Below, one piece after another: positions 15,301-23,932 of a stretch of DNA of 52,291 bases. Location of the stretch: positions 1 to 52,291 of the IMG/VR virus record IMGVR_UViG_3300030106_004815, one strand, 5' to 3'. Made by a program: the position numbers and the translations under genes. The notes under the pieces are model-generated. The model was not told the origin of the DNA. It saw only the letters and a list, made by a program, of their open reading frames with translations, and ran no database searches. Position 1 is the first letter of the stretch. Each line of letters opens with the position of its first letter. The DNA comes from a virus.

Positions 15301-15426
15301 TCCGTTTTGAATTAAAACATCAACTGCTTGTCTTTCATTAACGTTTAGATTTTCGGGTGCAAACTTATTATCTTTAATAGCTTGAGTAATTTTATCAGCA
15401 AATTGTTGTTGTTGTGTAGTAGTCAT
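12322..15426 (-). CDS. very large internal virion-type protein
   Basis: A 1034-residue protein with no recognised enzymatic motif. It starts MTTTQQQQFADKI and contains long helical stretches, Gly/Ala-rich hydrophobic segments (near 170-205 and a GVAIGAGAGAY region in the last quarter) and a low-complexity Gln/Pro-rich C-terminus. Size, composition and position next to other virion proteins fit an ejected internal protein of a short-tailed phage, as T7 gp16 is. It shares a TAATG junction with the upstream gene. No transglycosylase motif was found. Confidence 0.65.
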   Translation of the reverse strand: MTTTQQQQFADKITQAIKDNKFAPENLNVNERQAVDVLIQNGIIKSEKNVTQILEERNKARTDIAQAETVARDPISAAFEIDDSRIPLGDAFFTGRTSSVLAGDIGGAVAYQYFNKDKIIQQYKDKGKLKTKGIRFFENLAKKLPPQFKYTKAAVTAAAKFGDTFAARPLSKLRGPLAKFELGTAVAGTAGAGVGSLAYDAADAILGEDIYYSIMEDLSEIPYKPPEKLNAIESALVSMKNAAIFNAAATGITPLFMAGGKTLNWLFGTTGTAQKKYAEFARDKGLDAPMLGFMRDGALSGPARNFFKTIGVFPGISPIADKALLKTEQTTSKIFFDNVESMAPVYHQSFLGQEVIDQMRNVYSKNVAAYDKLYDDFYKAADLALDPAIMTTDNIVGEAQKFLSRRSAEIPDAFKSFNESNAQAVQKLLMDGDPLNAFMAMVGSLKGKNITFKQFKFMNQLLNDVGNQTKYYAMNQEFGVLKSALELDVASFSKNLNANSLMKDGNFAAAVAGAGGLKSAGGKQIIDTTIKAGNALLKKMKDANEAFSRTMKLYDNDGYFLKKKLQKIDSNALTGKGLINFMGRTNMPKEELFGLFEDAVFASRSPSALKTYRQMIGAEKGFEGFSEQGVKLFKASFSKFLHDAYIGSFVGKPLQGAIDLSIPGMRGIGTLGKIFKDGDLTVKPFTEVMKDANRLQDLANTGGSYSSKLSADNIVNTRNYKFGPDDYKEFDANTFINTLGIGTTRQAQAASQMLEDAYFTITKDRTLAKKSVQELRDFAQHLQLLSDVPVTNSSTFIQRRLQLSGLGGLTGVAIGAGAGAYTNNPALTFLSFLLVGRYAGRVLVDPDLLRIVNDTLRPEEIAKIVKGRVTPKAKILPAKKRQTFFKALNKFSSDDADFIEIDPNNVDFEQVTNYLNDKAVSIDTPNYGPNLENIPESTLRVMYDEELTQLPTEKQKTEETNLYSAMDNSIQQARNAFEDPRDNIAQSEVPNLPLPQVPQIATQPTGQVTAEQVQTLFPFDTTTAAIAQRRQNRG

Positions 15427-17798
15427 TAGTTAGGTATCGCTTTTTTAATTAATACATCAAAAGCATCTTCAGTTGTAACTGGTGCTTTTGTTTTTTCTTG
15501 TGGCTGACCTTCCAATTGCGTAGCCTTTACTAGTCCGCCAATAATGTTTTGAATTGCTAAGTCAGAATTACCAAACGTACCAAATCTCTTACGTCTTACT
15601 TCATTTTTTTGCTTAACTCTTTCTAACAATATTCTATATTTTTCTCTTAGACGTTCTCTATTTTTAAATAATTTGAAGTCTGTAAGTTCTTCTAAAAGAA
15701 TTAAATCCCTATTCGTTAACCTATCTTTTTCTTTTAATGAATTAGCAAGTTGGTAAGTTAAAAACCTTGCATTAACTTCTAATTGACCTAAAACTTTTGC
15801 TGCAGCAGCATCATTTGCAGTTTTAGGATTTTTTAAAGCTTTTCCAAATTGGTCTTCTAGTCTTTTTAAAGCGTTGTTTATTCTTTTATCATAAGCCTTG
15901 TTTTCTTTTTCTGTCAATTCAGGATCTGGAGAATAAGTAAAATCACCACCCGCACCTTTAATTCCATCAAGTACCGCTCCAGGAAGATCTTTTAATGTAT
16001 CTGCAGCACTTAAAATAAGTGCAGCTGGACCCACTACTTTATCTCCTACATTAGGATCTTCAAATAATGCAATAGAATCTTGTAATAAATCTTGTGCAAT
16101 ATACCCATCAGATAAAAGTTTTATCTGGTCAAAATAATTTTTATCTACAACTCTCTTAAAAAATGTGCCTTGATTTGGATTTACAGGTATTAAACCACCT
16201 CGTTCATCAACTAGAAAAAAATTACCTGTATTTCTATCTTGTTTACCCTCACGATATATTCCATCTATTAAAATAGATCCATTATCATACTTACCTAGTT
16301 TCTTATCATCGTTAAACATTTTATATAATTTCATGTTTCTATCTGTCACTGCAGTTACAAAATCTCTATAGTTCTCATCATTTTTCATTTTTAAAGCTAT
16401 TGCACCATCAAAGGCGGGACCCATAACAGTCGCAGCAATTTCTACAGCTCCTGCTAAACCTCCTTTATTTGTTTTACCAGATATTAATCCTAGAGCTAAT
16501 TTTGTTAAAAAATAACTCTTTGGATTTATTTCAGTTTCTCTAGGGTTTTGTAAGTCAACTAAAAACTTTTTACCTAAATCTATTTCTCTATCTCCAGATG
16601 GAGTGCTTTGTTCGTTTTCTACAGGGTAACCTAAAGATTTTGCTAAAGTTACATTTGGATTTTCTTTAGATTCTTGAATAGTTTCAGGTTTCTCAGCTAC
16701 AGCCGTTGGATGATTAGGATCGTTTGCTTTATTTGGTATTTTTGCATATTCATTTTCATTACCCAGAATAGTTTGAATATTATCTTCACTTATTAGCCCT
16801 TCAGTCATAGCTGAAGCTATATTCAAAGCTTTTAACTGATCTGTAATATTGTATTTATTCATTATCTGCCCAGTAAGAATAGCAGCTTTGTCTCTCATGT
16901 CTGTTAAATTTTCAATTTCTTTTCTATTAGCTTGGTCTACTGTCATCATTTCTGTATCAGGATCTGATGTCATAGACTCCTCTACCACAACTCCTTGATC
17001 TAAAGTAGACTTTGCTTTTTTAGTATCTGATGCTAAGGCATCTAAATCTTGGTAATTATATCTCTTCTCTATAGCTTCATTTATATTAGCTATCTTATCT
17101 TTTTGTTCTTCTGTTAATGGTGTAGCAGATTCTTTAAAATCTCTTGATGCTATTGTAGTGGCTTTTGCAAGATCAGAAGTTCTAAAATTTGAAAACCCTC
17201 TAGTTAATCCAGGTAAATCTCTTTCATATAAGTTTAGTGCTTCTTCAACATCTATGTTATTTCTTTTCGCATACTCTTTTACAAATTCTCTTTCTTGTGC
17301 TCTATTTTTAAAACCTTGAATAAGTTTACCCCCACCATACGCAGCTAACCCTAAACCCGTAGCTCTCGGAAAACTCATTCCTGAAAGTAATCCAAAAGGT
17401 GTAAATCTTGAAGCTTTATTAACAAAGTTTTTAGCACCTGGTAAAAAACGAGCACCAAGTAAACCTATTTCACCTGTAGCAACTCCAGCTGCTAATCTTG
17501 GGTCAATAGCTTCTAATCCACCATAAATAGCCACCCCACCAGGTCCTGTTTTTAATGCTTCTTTACCCGTACCTTTTAAACCTGATATTCCTTTTCCTAC
17601 AAAGTTTTTAAATCTTTGAAACTTAGAAGGTTTAGGCATTTCTCTCATACTAATGTCTGATGGCATTGGACCAATGAAGTCTCCCATACGTCTAGGGCCT
17701 ATAAAGTCTCCATTTGCTGCTCTGATAGGTCTCAAGGCACCTTTTCTTAAAGCTTCTTGTCTAAATAATGGTCTGTTTAAAACTTTATTGAGAGACAT
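15426..17798 (-). CDS. large internal virion-type protein
   Basis: A 790-residue protein. The first 150 residues are Gly/Arg/Pro-rich with two GDFIGP repeats and hydrophobic glycine-rich runs (GGVAIYGGLEAI, GLGLAAYGGGKLI). The middle is charged and helical (residues 170-400) and the C-terminus is Lys/Arg-rich and helical. It probably belongs to the ejection apparatus with its two neighbours. It shares TAATG-type one-base junctions with the genes on both sides. No domain was recognised. Confidence 0.65.
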   Translation of the reverse strand: MSLNKVLNRPLFRQEALRKGALRPIRAANGDFIGPRRMGDFIGPMPSDISMREMPKPSKFQRFKNFVGKGISGLKGTGKEALKTGPGGVAIYGGLEAIDPRLAAGVATGEIGLLGARFLPGAKNFVNKASRFTPFGLLSGMSFPRATGLGLAAYGGGKLIQGFKNRAQEREFVKEYAKRNNIDVEEALNLYERDLPGLTRGFSNFRTSDLAKATTIASRDFKESATPLTEEQKDKIANINEAIEKRYNYQDLDALASDTKKAKSTLDQGVVVEESMTSDPDTEMMTVDQANRKEIENLTDMRDKAAILTGQIMNKYNITDQLKALNIASAMTEGLISEDNIQTILGNENEYAKIPNKANDPNHPTAVAEKPETIQESKENPNVTLAKSLGYPVENEQSTPSGDREIDLGKKFLVDLQNPRETEINPKSYFLTKLALGLISGKTNKGGLAGAVEIAATVMGPAFDGAIALKMKNDENYRDFVTAVTDRNMKLYKMFNDDKKLGKYDNGSILIDGIYREGKQDRNTGNFFLVDERGGLIPVNPNQGTFFKRVVDKNYFDQIKLLSDGYIAQDLLQDSIALFEDPNVGDKVVGPAALILSAADTLKDLPGAVLDGIKGAGGDFTYSPDPELTEKENKAYDKRINNALKRLEDQFGKALKNPKTANDAAAAKVLGQLEVNARFLTYQLANSLKEKDRLTNRDLILLEELTDFKLFKNRERLREKYRILLERVKQKNEVRRKRFGTFGNSDLAIQNIIGGLVKATQLEGQPQEKTKAPVTTEDAFDVLIKKAIPN

Positions 17799-18667
17799 TA
17801 GACCCTCCCTTGGCCACCCTGCATACCTTGGAATGCTTGGAATGCTCCAATACCAGTTCCAATAGATTGTGCTAATGGACTTGTTTGTGGTTGCGTTGAT
17901 GCAGCAATAGTTGATTGTGATTTTGGACCAGCAGCATAAAGATTAGATAAAAATTCAGCTCTTTGGTAAGGCTCGTAAGCTGTTTGTAATTGTGTTTGTC
18001 TAGCTGCGTCTAATGTATTTTGAGCTAACTGTCTTTGTACTCCACCTGCTCCCATTAATTGATTAATGTCAGCTTGTGCCATTGCTTGTTGACCTGAACC
18101 TATTTGAGCTAATGCGCTTCCAATGTTCCCTTGTAATTGTTGTTGTTGCTGTGCAGCTCCTAAAGCTGCTCCGAAGCCTCTTGACTGAGCTAAACCAACT
18201 TGACCTAATCTTGCTCTTTCTAATTCTGCTTGTGCAACACCTTCTCTACCCCCACCAAATGCACCTGACAATACAGCGTTTGCTGATAATTGATTTTGTG
18301 CTTGTGCAGCTTGTCTATTAATTTCATCTACAACATAAGATTGATAAGGATTAAAAAATTGGCTTATGTTAGGTGTTTGTGCAGCAAGTAGTTGTCCGAT
18401 GCCCGAGGTTACTGTTGGAGCACCCACTCCTGTTGTTCCCGCAGCAGTAAGTCCTTGTTGTTCTAAGGCACTAAATGGAGCAACACCAATAGCAGGTATT
18501 GATACTGGTTGTCCCGCAATACCACGGCCTAGATCCATTAATTCTATTTTTCGTTCTTCAATACCAGGAGCTTCCCTTATAATTGAAGTTTGCATTCCTG
18601 TTCCACCTGATGGTGCGGGTGCAGCAGCTTTACTTCCTCCTCCAAAAATATTTGATATTACTCCCAT
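17798..18667 (-). CDS. Gln/Ala-rich virion protein
   Basis: A 289-residue, low-complexity protein beginning MGVISNIFGGGSKAAAPA. The central part is Ala/Gln-rich and helical (LGAAQQQQQLQGNIGSALAQ) with an FNPYQSYVVDEINRQ motif that recurs in marine phage virion proteins. Probably an internal or ejection protein; T7 gp14 is an analogue in size and composition rather than in sequence. It is flanked by a GNAT-like protein and a 790-residue protein in a tight operon. Confidence 0.65.
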   Translation of the reverse strand: MGVISNIFGGGSKAAAPAPSGGTGMQTSIIREAPGIEERKIELMDLGRGIAGQPVSIPAIGVAPFSALEQQGLTAAGTTGVGAPTVTSGIGQLLAAQTPNISQFFNPYQSYVVDEINRQAAQAQNQLSANAVLSGAFGGGREGVAQAELERARLGQVGLAQSRGFGAALGAAQQQQQLQGNIGSALAQIGSGQQAMAQADINQLMGAGGVQRQLAQNTLDAARQTQLQTAYEPYQRAEFLSNLYAAGPKSQSTIAASTQPQTSPLAQSIGTGIGAFQAFQGMQGGQGRV

Positions 18668-19122
18668 TAAACTTCTCTTTCCATTTGTATATGTTTAGCT
18701 TTCCAACCCCATTTTTTTGAAATTCTTGCCCAACCAGGCCTGACCCAAAAACTTAATTTTTTGCATCCATTTAGTTTAGCAAATTTTGTAACAGTATTCA
18801 CTATCTTGTCCTCCCATAAATGCCTCTTTCTTCCCGTGCAGATAATAGCTTCAAGTTGATTGTAATTAGGTAAAGCAGCGATTCGAGTTACAAATAATGC
18901 AAAGACTTGATTTAACTCTTCTTCATCACTACCAAACACAAGAAACATTTGTGCTTCGTCTTTTTTGAGTAATTCTTTTATATACTTAGGCTCAGCCATA
19001 CCACCTGAATACTTTAAGGCCTCTGCAACCATAAAATCACATAAAGGCCAAAACTTATCTATATATTTTGGCTCAACTGATAAAACAGATATGTCAGGTT
19101 TAATTGGCTTTGGCTTGTGCAT
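18667..19122 (-). CDS. GNAT-like phage protein
   Basis: A 151-residue protein with a GNAT-type pattern. An N-terminal strand-helix (KYIDKFWPLCDFMVAEAL) is followed by central strands (AQMFLVFG, VFALFVTRIAAL), a basic loop with a helix (CTGRKRHLWEDKIVNTV), a strand (KLSFWVRPGW) and a final KKWGWKAKH strand. Phage proteins of this kind sit beside internal virion genes, and T7 gp13 has been described as similar. Acetyltransferase activity is uncertain because the acetyl-CoA loop is only partly conserved. It overlaps the upstream gene by 23 nt. Confidence 0.65.
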   Translation of the reverse strand: MHKPKPIKPDISVLSVEPKYIDKFWPLCDFMVAEALKYSGGMAEPKYIKELLKKDEAQMFLVFGSDEEELNQVFALFVTRIAALPNYNQLEAIICTGRKRHLWEDKIVNTVTKFAKLNGCKKLSFWVRPGWARISKKWGWKAKHIQMEREV

Positions 19123-20146
19123 TTCTACTTCCCTCTAATAAATCAAAAACTCTCTTATATCGTTTTTGTTGTTCGTAGAAGTATTGTGCACCTTTTTCTC
19201 TCATATCTTTCATACTGCCTGGGTTTGCACCAGCTATGATTCCTGCGCCTAATACTCCATCTGCTCTTGTTACAAATTCTCCATCTGCTAATTGAGCTAA
19301 CATTGTATCTTCGTCTTTATCTCCTGTGCCAGACCCGTCTTCGACATAACCCGATGCTCTTACATAATTATGTGCATCGTCTTCGTCATGAGACACTTTA
19401 CTTGGAAGATAGTTTACACCACCTTCATTAAATCTTTTAACCTCTGCTAAGCCACCGGCTTTTAACCTAGTCTTCTCAATTGCATAAGGTCCTTGTCTAA
19501 AGTCTCCTTGATTTGCAGGATCAGCCTCAGGTATATATGGTTGATCAAAAACTTTTTCATCTCCTGTTACAGGGTCAATATATTTAAAACCACCTCTTTG
19601 TTTTTGTAATTCTGCTACAGCTAAATTATAAGTTGGCGTGTAGATATCTTGTGGTTGAGGATCAAAAGCACCAGAAAAGTATGTTCCAAGACCAATTGCT
19701 GTTGCAACTTTGCCAGGACTAAACTCCATCTGTCCAGTAGATACACCAGTGACAGGATTTAATCTTTCTCTTCTTAATAATTTATTGAAAATATCTGTGA
19801 GACCACCTCCTGTATTAGGATCAGTATTTTGTGGTACATAAAAAGAACTATTCAAAGCAGCTAACTCTTTTGTTTGTGCTGCTGTAGTTGGTTGAATTCC
19901 TAAAAAGGGAAATGTTCTTCCTAAACTTTGTACTGGACCTAGTTGTGTAAAAGATGGCACAGTAGTTCCAAATCCTGCACCTTCTACTCCAGGAATCATC
20001 TTACCACCTTGGTATCCTAAGTATGCTCCTGTCGCTCCAGCTAATAGTCTTTGAAGTCCTGATCCTCCAGCATCTTTAGATCCTTTGTAACCTCTATAAC
20101 CACCGTAAGCGGCTAATGCGTATGGAAGTAATGCTTGAAAAGCCAT
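19100..20146 (-). CDS. virion protein with LADGEFV motif
   Basis: A 348-residue protein. The N-terminal 60 residues are Gly/Ala/Tyr-rich (YALAAYGGYRGYKGSKDAGG). The C-terminal third has an FNEGG segment, an acidic DEDDAHNY stretch and the motif DTMLAQLADGEFVTRADGV, which recurs in many phage tail and virion proteins of unknown role. It is the first gene of the internal protein operon, separated from the glycosyltransferase gene by 48 bases that may contain a promoter. Function unknown. Confidence 0.7.
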   Translation of the reverse strand: MAFQALLPYALAAYGGYRGYKGSKDAGGSGLQRLLAGATGAYLGYQGGKMIPGVEGAGFGTTVPSFTQLGPVQSLGRTFPFLGIQPTTAAQTKELAALNSSFYVPQNTDPNTGGGLTDIFNKLLRRERLNPVTGVSTGQMEFSPGKVATAIGLGTYFSGAFDPQPQDIYTPTYNLAVAELQKQRGGFKYIDPVTGDEKVFDQPYIPEADPANQGDFRQGPYAIEKTRLKAGGLAEVKRFNEGGVNYLPSKVSHDEDDAHNYVRASGYVEDGSGTGDKDEDTMLAQLADGEFVTRADGVLGAGIIAGANPGSMKDMREKGAQYFYEQQKRYKRVFDLLEGSRNAQAKAN

Positions 20147-20194
20147 ATGTAAATATTTTCTCCTTAATTTAGCAGATTAGGAAATATTACCATT

Positions 20195-21037
20195 TTAGTC
20201 TACCTTTATCAACTCATCAGCAAAACAACCTCGATATTGATGTTCGCCAACATGATTAATTCGGTCGGTTATTAAGGCATAACATTTACCACCTATATTT
20301 CTCCATCTTCTGCAGAACGCAAAATCTTCTCCCAAATAGGTTTTCGTAGACTGATCAAATTCAGTATCAAATAAATTATAAAAGAAAGGTCTGTTAATCA
20401 GCTCACCATTTACGACAGTTTTCTGAACTATTTCTTTTTCAGGATAAGCCTTGATCATTTTTTCTATAACTTCTCTCTTAATTAACATACACCCAGTAGG
20501 AGAGTGTGTTACTTCAATAACTCCATCTTTATCTATTTCAATATTTTTTTCATTTACTACTTTCATAGGGTATGTGTAGAGTCCTTTATATTTTAAATCT
20601 TTTGCATTTTTTATAGAACCGTTTTGTAATCTATCCCAACATTTATCCCACATAAGCTGTTTGAGTGGGTAAGGCACAGATATAACACCTTTATCTGCAG
20701 CGATCATTTTAAACACAGACTGTGCTTGAAATTCTATATCTGAATCCACGAATAATAAATGTGTGTCTTTACTTTCCATAAAACTAGATACACATAAATT
20801 TCTACCTTGTGTAACTAGAGAAGACTTCATAATTTGAAAAGAAGTTAATACGTCATTCTTCATACAAACCTTTTGAAACTCTAAACAAGCTTGAAAATAA
20901 TGTAGTGATACATCACTATGACATGGTGTGGCTACAAAGATAGAAAACTTTTTTGCTTTAAGGTCATGAATTTTTATATCTTTATCTTTTTCTTTATCTT
21001 TCTTATCAAACCACATTGGTTTATTTGGGTCTTGCAT
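20195..21037 (-). CDS. GT-A fold glycosyltransferase (family 2-like)
   Basis: A 280-residue protein. After a Lys/Asp-rich N-terminal tail comes a Rossmann-like start (FSIFVATPCHSD), a DSD metal and nucleotide-sugar motif (98-100, in LLFVDSDIEF) and an acceptor-side motif (LGEDFAFCRRW) about 145 residues later. These are hallmarks of GT-A enzymes. It overlaps the GT-B glycosyltransferase gene by 17 nt. The likely targets are phage structural proteins, host surface polysaccharide or DNA; none can be chosen from sequence. Confidence 0.8.
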   Translation of the reverse strand: MQDPNKPMWFDKKDKEKDKDIKIHDLKAKKFSIFVATPCHSDVSLHYFQACLEFQKVCMKNDVLTSFQIMKSSLVTQGRNLCVSSFMESKDTHLLFVDSDIEFQAQSVFKMIAADKGVISVPYPLKQLMWDKCWDRLQNGSIKNAKDLKYKGLYTYPMKVVNEKNIEIDKDGVIEVTHSPTGCMLIKREVIEKMIKAYPEKEIVQKTVVNGELINRPFFYNLFDTEFDQSTKTYLGEDFAFCRRWRNIGGKCYALITDRINHVGEHQYRGCFADELIKVD

Positions 21038-21953
21038 TTAAAGCTCCTCTCAAAAACTGTTCCCAATGTCCCGCTATATTCTTCCAGTTATAAAAATGAT
21101 TAAAAAAATTAGATTGATAGTTAAGATGATTATGGCATCCTTTTGAATTTATTTGATTAGGTATCCCATCAATAATGGCTGCAAATTGATGAGCTAAATT
21201 TTTAAAATTAGTATCGTATGGCACATACACAGGAAACTCTGAACAAGTTTCGTAAAGTGCTCCGTTGTCCGTTGTTACTACAAACAAACCACAAGCTAAT
21301 GCTTCAAGTGCAGAGATACAAAAAGTTTCTTCCCAAATATTTGGATACACAAAAGCATCATAAGTATGTAAGTTTTCAAGTATATATTCATTAGATTTAT
21401 ACCCAATGTAATTTACATTAGGTAATTTTTTTGCTTGGTCATATAACGCTTGATATCCTTGGTCATTTTCTTTTTTAAAATCATCACCGTATATCTGTGT
21501 ACTGCTGTAAACATCTAGTTCTATATTCTTATTATCTATAAGTTGCATGGCACCTAGTAAAATAGATAAGCCTCTCCAAGGAGTTGGATGATATATCAAT
21601 TTAATTTTATCTCTTTTAGGTGCTGGATCTCTTTTTTTAAAATCAAGTATTCCATTTTTAATTACGGTGCATCTTTCTAATGGTATATTGAACTGCTTAC
21701 GAAATTGTTCATAGTTCCAATGACTATTGAACACAAAGTAATCGTATTGTTTTATTTGCTCTGGGTCTTTAAAAAATTCTTGAAAGTGTGGTTGATCGGG
21801 TGCCATCTTTTGCCAAAGTATATTTATCTTATTGGCTGCTATGGGAACTTTGCCTGGTACTGACGTGCATATTTGAAAGTGGTCTAATAATTCTGAAGCT
21901 ACATGCTTCTTTAAAAATTCATGTTGTAATTCTGTTCCGCCTGCTGGTTTCAT
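21021..21953 (-). CDS. GT-B fold glycosyltransferase (family 1/4-like)
   Basis: A 310-residue protein with the C-terminal sugar-nucleotide site of family 1/4 enzymes: an E-x7-E arrangement in EETFCISALEALACG, preceded by a YHPTPWRGLSILL start of the donor-binding domain. The N-terminal domain begins with MKPAGGTELQHEFL, where the Gly-Gly may contact the nucleotide. It lies between the GT-A gene (17-nt overlap) and an oxygenase gene (ATGA junction), so all three are probably co-translated. Confidence 0.85.
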   Translation of the reverse strand: MKPAGGTELQHEFLKKHVASELLDHFQICTSVPGKVPIAANKINILWQKMAPDQPHFQEFFKDPEQIKQYDYFVFNSHWNYEQFRKQFNIPLERCTVIKNGILDFKKRDPAPKRDKIKLIYHPTPWRGLSILLGAMQLIDNKNIELDVYSSTQIYGDDFKKENDQGYQALYDQAKKLPNVNYIGYKSNEYILENLHTYDAFVYPNIWEETFCISALEALACGLFVVTTDNGALYETCSEFPVYVPYDTNFKNLAHQFAAIIDGIPNQINSKGCHNHLNYQSNFFNHFYNWKNIAGHWEQFLRGALNARPK

Positions 21954-22540
21954 ATTTTTTCTATAATTAAATTAGAAGCTACTGATACCCTATTACCAGA
22001 ACTTTTAAAAGGATAAACTGCGTGTTCTAGCCAAGATGGAAATATAAATAGATGGCCAACAAAAGGTAAAAAAACTCTACCGTTACTACTATGTGGTAAT
22101 TTTTCTCCATAAAAAAAATTTATTGATCCAGGTGGTGTTGTTGAGCCTGTACCCTTAAGGTCCTCGTTTGCTTCTTTTACCAAATCCCCAGGTACTTCTA
22201 AAAACATCACTGTAGAAAAATCACAATCTTCGTGTATATGTACTGGATTAAAATCTCCCGCTTTCATATAATTTACCCAAGAGCTTACAACCTTAATATT
22301 ACCTATATTGGCTTTGAAGTAATTATTATAATTTTCACGGAAGAAATTAAATTGGGGTTCTAAAATAGCTTGATACTTTTCCCTATCAATACGGTATTCT
22401 GATTTGAAATCACCAACTAGGTTTTCAGCAAACGAATTGTTTTCGTCTTGATTGCAAAGAGACTTAATTTTATTTACACTATCTTGTTCAACCTGACATC
22501 TAAACAGGATAGGACCAAAAATTATGTTTTCTGCCTTCAT
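21950..22540 (-). CDS. 2-oxoglutarate/Fe(II) oxygenase-like protein (HxH type)
   Basis: A 196-residue protein of the putative 2OG-Fe(II) oxygenase family PF13759 type. His101 and His103 (NPVHIHED) precede a STVMFLEVPGD strand; the distal His173 lies in FPSWLEHAVYP and Arg184 in NRVSVASN. These match the metal and 2-oxoglutarate positions of the fold. The substrate is unknown. It overlaps a 58-residue gene upstream and a glycosyltransferase downstream, each by four bases, which suggests one modification module. Confidence 0.8.
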   Translation of the reverse strand: MKAENIIFGPILFRCQVEQDSVNKIKSLCNQDENNSFAENLVGDFKSEYRIDREKYQAILEPQFNFFRENYNNYFKANIGNIKVVSSWVNYMKAGDFNPVHIHEDCDFSTVMFLEVPGDLVKEANEDLKGTGSTTPPGSINFFYGEKLPHSSNGRVFLPFVGHLFIFPSWLEHAVYPFKSSGNRVSVASNLIIEKI

Positions 22541-22713
22541 GACTTAGTTTTACTAAATATGGGTAAATCTGGAACAAGAACTTCTACATCAGTAGCAAGA
22601 TCTTCTTTAGGATGATTTTCTAAAAAAGCTGCTTCTGTTTCATATCTTTCATTAGTTTTAATACTTCTGTAGATTGTTTTTGTTTCACATTTAATTTTAT
22701 TTTGTATAGACAT
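22537..22713 (-). CDS. hypothetical small protein
   Basis: A 58-residue frame from ATG 22713, starting MSIQNKIKCETKTIYRS and containing an acidic C-terminal half (FLENHPKEDLATDVEVLV). It ends with an ATGA overlap into the 2OG oxygenase gene, which supports translation. There is no clear ribosome-binding site and no recognised domain. It is likely co-expressed with the oxygenase. Confidence 0.6.
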   Translation of the reverse strand: MSIQNKIKCETKTIYRSIKTNERYETEAAFLENHPKEDLATDVEVLVPDLPIFSKTKS

Positions 22714-22731
22714 ACATTTTTTTACAATAAT

Positions 22732-22866
22732 TTATCGTCCCTGTCCACGACTGCGTTTTCTCCTTGGTACTCTTTTTGACCAACTTTTATTATGCCTACC
22801 AGGCCTTTTTTTGGGAGTTCTTTTAGTATAATTACTTACACCAAATAACGGTTTTCTTTTACCCAT
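22732..22866 (-). CDS. very basic 44-residue protein
   Basis: A 44-residue protein starting MGKRKPLFGVSNYTKRTPKK, with about 40% Lys and Arg, and ending RGQGR. I recognise the KRTPKKRPG pattern from small proteins of many marine phages, but the function is unknown. It overlaps the 2OG oxygenase gene at 22859 by eight bases. Such charge suits nucleic-acid or virion binding. Confidence 0.7.
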   Translation of the reverse strand: MGKRKPLFGVSNYTKRTPKKRPGRHNKSWSKRVPRRKRSRGQGR

Positions 22867-23434
22867 CTACTAACTCTACTTGTACATTAAATGAGGCAGA
22901 GATTCTTTCTTCATCACTTTGATTAGGTTGTACTTCATGAGGCATATATGCTGGAAATAAAATAAATGTCCCTGCTTCTGGTTTAACTGAAACCTCAGAC
23001 TGAAATTCTGGATCCTCTAACTTATCAAAACCTTGCATAACAGAAGCTATATTAGGATTAGAAAATATAATGTCCCCACAATTTTTTGGTGCTTTAACAT
23101 AATAGACAGCAGAAAGGTGACCTCCTGGATGAATGTGCGTTCGATTAAATGATCCCTTATTGTTTCTGTTAATCCAAAAGTTTGTAATGTGAAATTTTGT
23201 GCTATGTCCTCTAAATAAATTTGTTAAACATTGATCCATAATAACTTTAATAAAAGTAAATATTTCTTCACACATTACGTCTTTAGTTTGAATTCCAAAA
23301 ACATTAGAGGCTTTGTTTAGGTAGTTTTTATCTTCTGCCTCTTTAAGTTTGGATAATAAAAGATTATTGAAGTCGTCATTTATTATCTTTAAATGCTGTA
23401 TAGATTCAGTAAATAAAACTGTTTTTTTAACCAT
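22859..23434 (-). CDS. 2-oxoglutarate/Fe(II) oxygenase-like protein (HxH type)
   Basis: A 191-residue protein of the same PF13759-like type as the gene at 21950. His100 and His102 (NRTHIHPGG) precede LSAVYYVKAP; distal His166 is in PAYMPHEVQP and Arg177 in ERISASFN. This is the best match of the three HxH-type proteins here. It overlaps a basic small protein gene downstream and a structural gene upstream. Substrate unknown. Confidence 0.85.
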   Translation of the reverse strand: MVKKTVLFTESIQHLKIINDDFNNLLLSKLKEAEDKNYLNKASNVFGIQTKDVMCEEIFTFIKVIMDQCLTNLFRGHSTKFHITNFWINRNNKGSFNRTHIHPGGHLSAVYYVKAPKNCGDIIFSNPNIASVMQGFDKLEDPEFQSEVSVKPEAGTFILFPAYMPHEVQPNQSDEERISASFNVQVELVDG

Positions 23435-23768
23435 TTTCCTGAGATCTATCTAATTGTGCGTAGGATATAATGCCTTGTATTTCATTTGCAGTGCCTGCTG
23501 TCATTTTTAAAATATCACCGCCTTCTAGAACTAATGTTTGCGTAATTATATTCGAAACAGTGTTAGCAGCAATAGCTTTCCTTGAAATTGAGTAGGTAGT
23601 TGAAGCAGATGTATCAGTTACTTGCACGGATAAGTTTACTGGGCTTCCACTAGAATTATCAACTTGTACTTGTCTTATTAAAAAAGTTGCACTTGTAGGA
23701 CACGTTAAAACAGAAGCTGTGCCTGTTGTAGTTAGATTTATACCTTGATTTTTATATTGTATGGTCAT
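23427..23768 (-). CDS. structural-type protein
   Basis: A 113-residue protein, Thr/Ser-rich and probably all-beta (TATFLIRQVQVDNSSGSPVN), with no charge clusters. The pattern is like small phage decoration or tail-associated proteins and is common in marine phages. It shares a TAATG junction with the upstream gene and overlaps the following oxygenase gene by eight bases. The assignment to the virion is inference. Confidence 0.6.
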   Translation of the reverse strand: MTIQYKNQGINLTTTGTASVLTCPTSATFLIRQVQVDNSSGSPVNLSVQVTDTSASTTYSISRKAIAANTVSNIITQTLVLEGGDILKMTAGTANEIQGIISYAQLDRSQENG

Positions 23769-23932
23769 TATGATAAAAAATAATTAAATGCATTAGTGTC
23801 ATTTTTTATATCATTCTCATATGAAAAGTTCAACTGAGACTGTAAAGTTCTAAAAGCTTGTAGTATTTGTCTTTGGTCTTCTTGAGAGTATTCTGTTTTA
23901 GGCTCAGGTATTTGTATTGTTATCTTTGCCAT
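23768..23932 (-). CDS. hypothetical small protein
   Basis: A 54-residue protein beginning MAKITIQIPEPKTEYSQEDQ and continuing as a helical segment to an FNYFLS end. It is linked by one-base TAATG junctions to the nozzle-like gene upstream and the structural gene downstream, so translation is almost certainly coupled. Similar short proteins are found at this place in marine phages. Function unknown. Confidence 0.7.
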   Translation of the reverse strand: MAKITIQIPEPKTEYSQEDQRQILQAFRTLQSQLNFSYENDIKNDTNAFNYFLS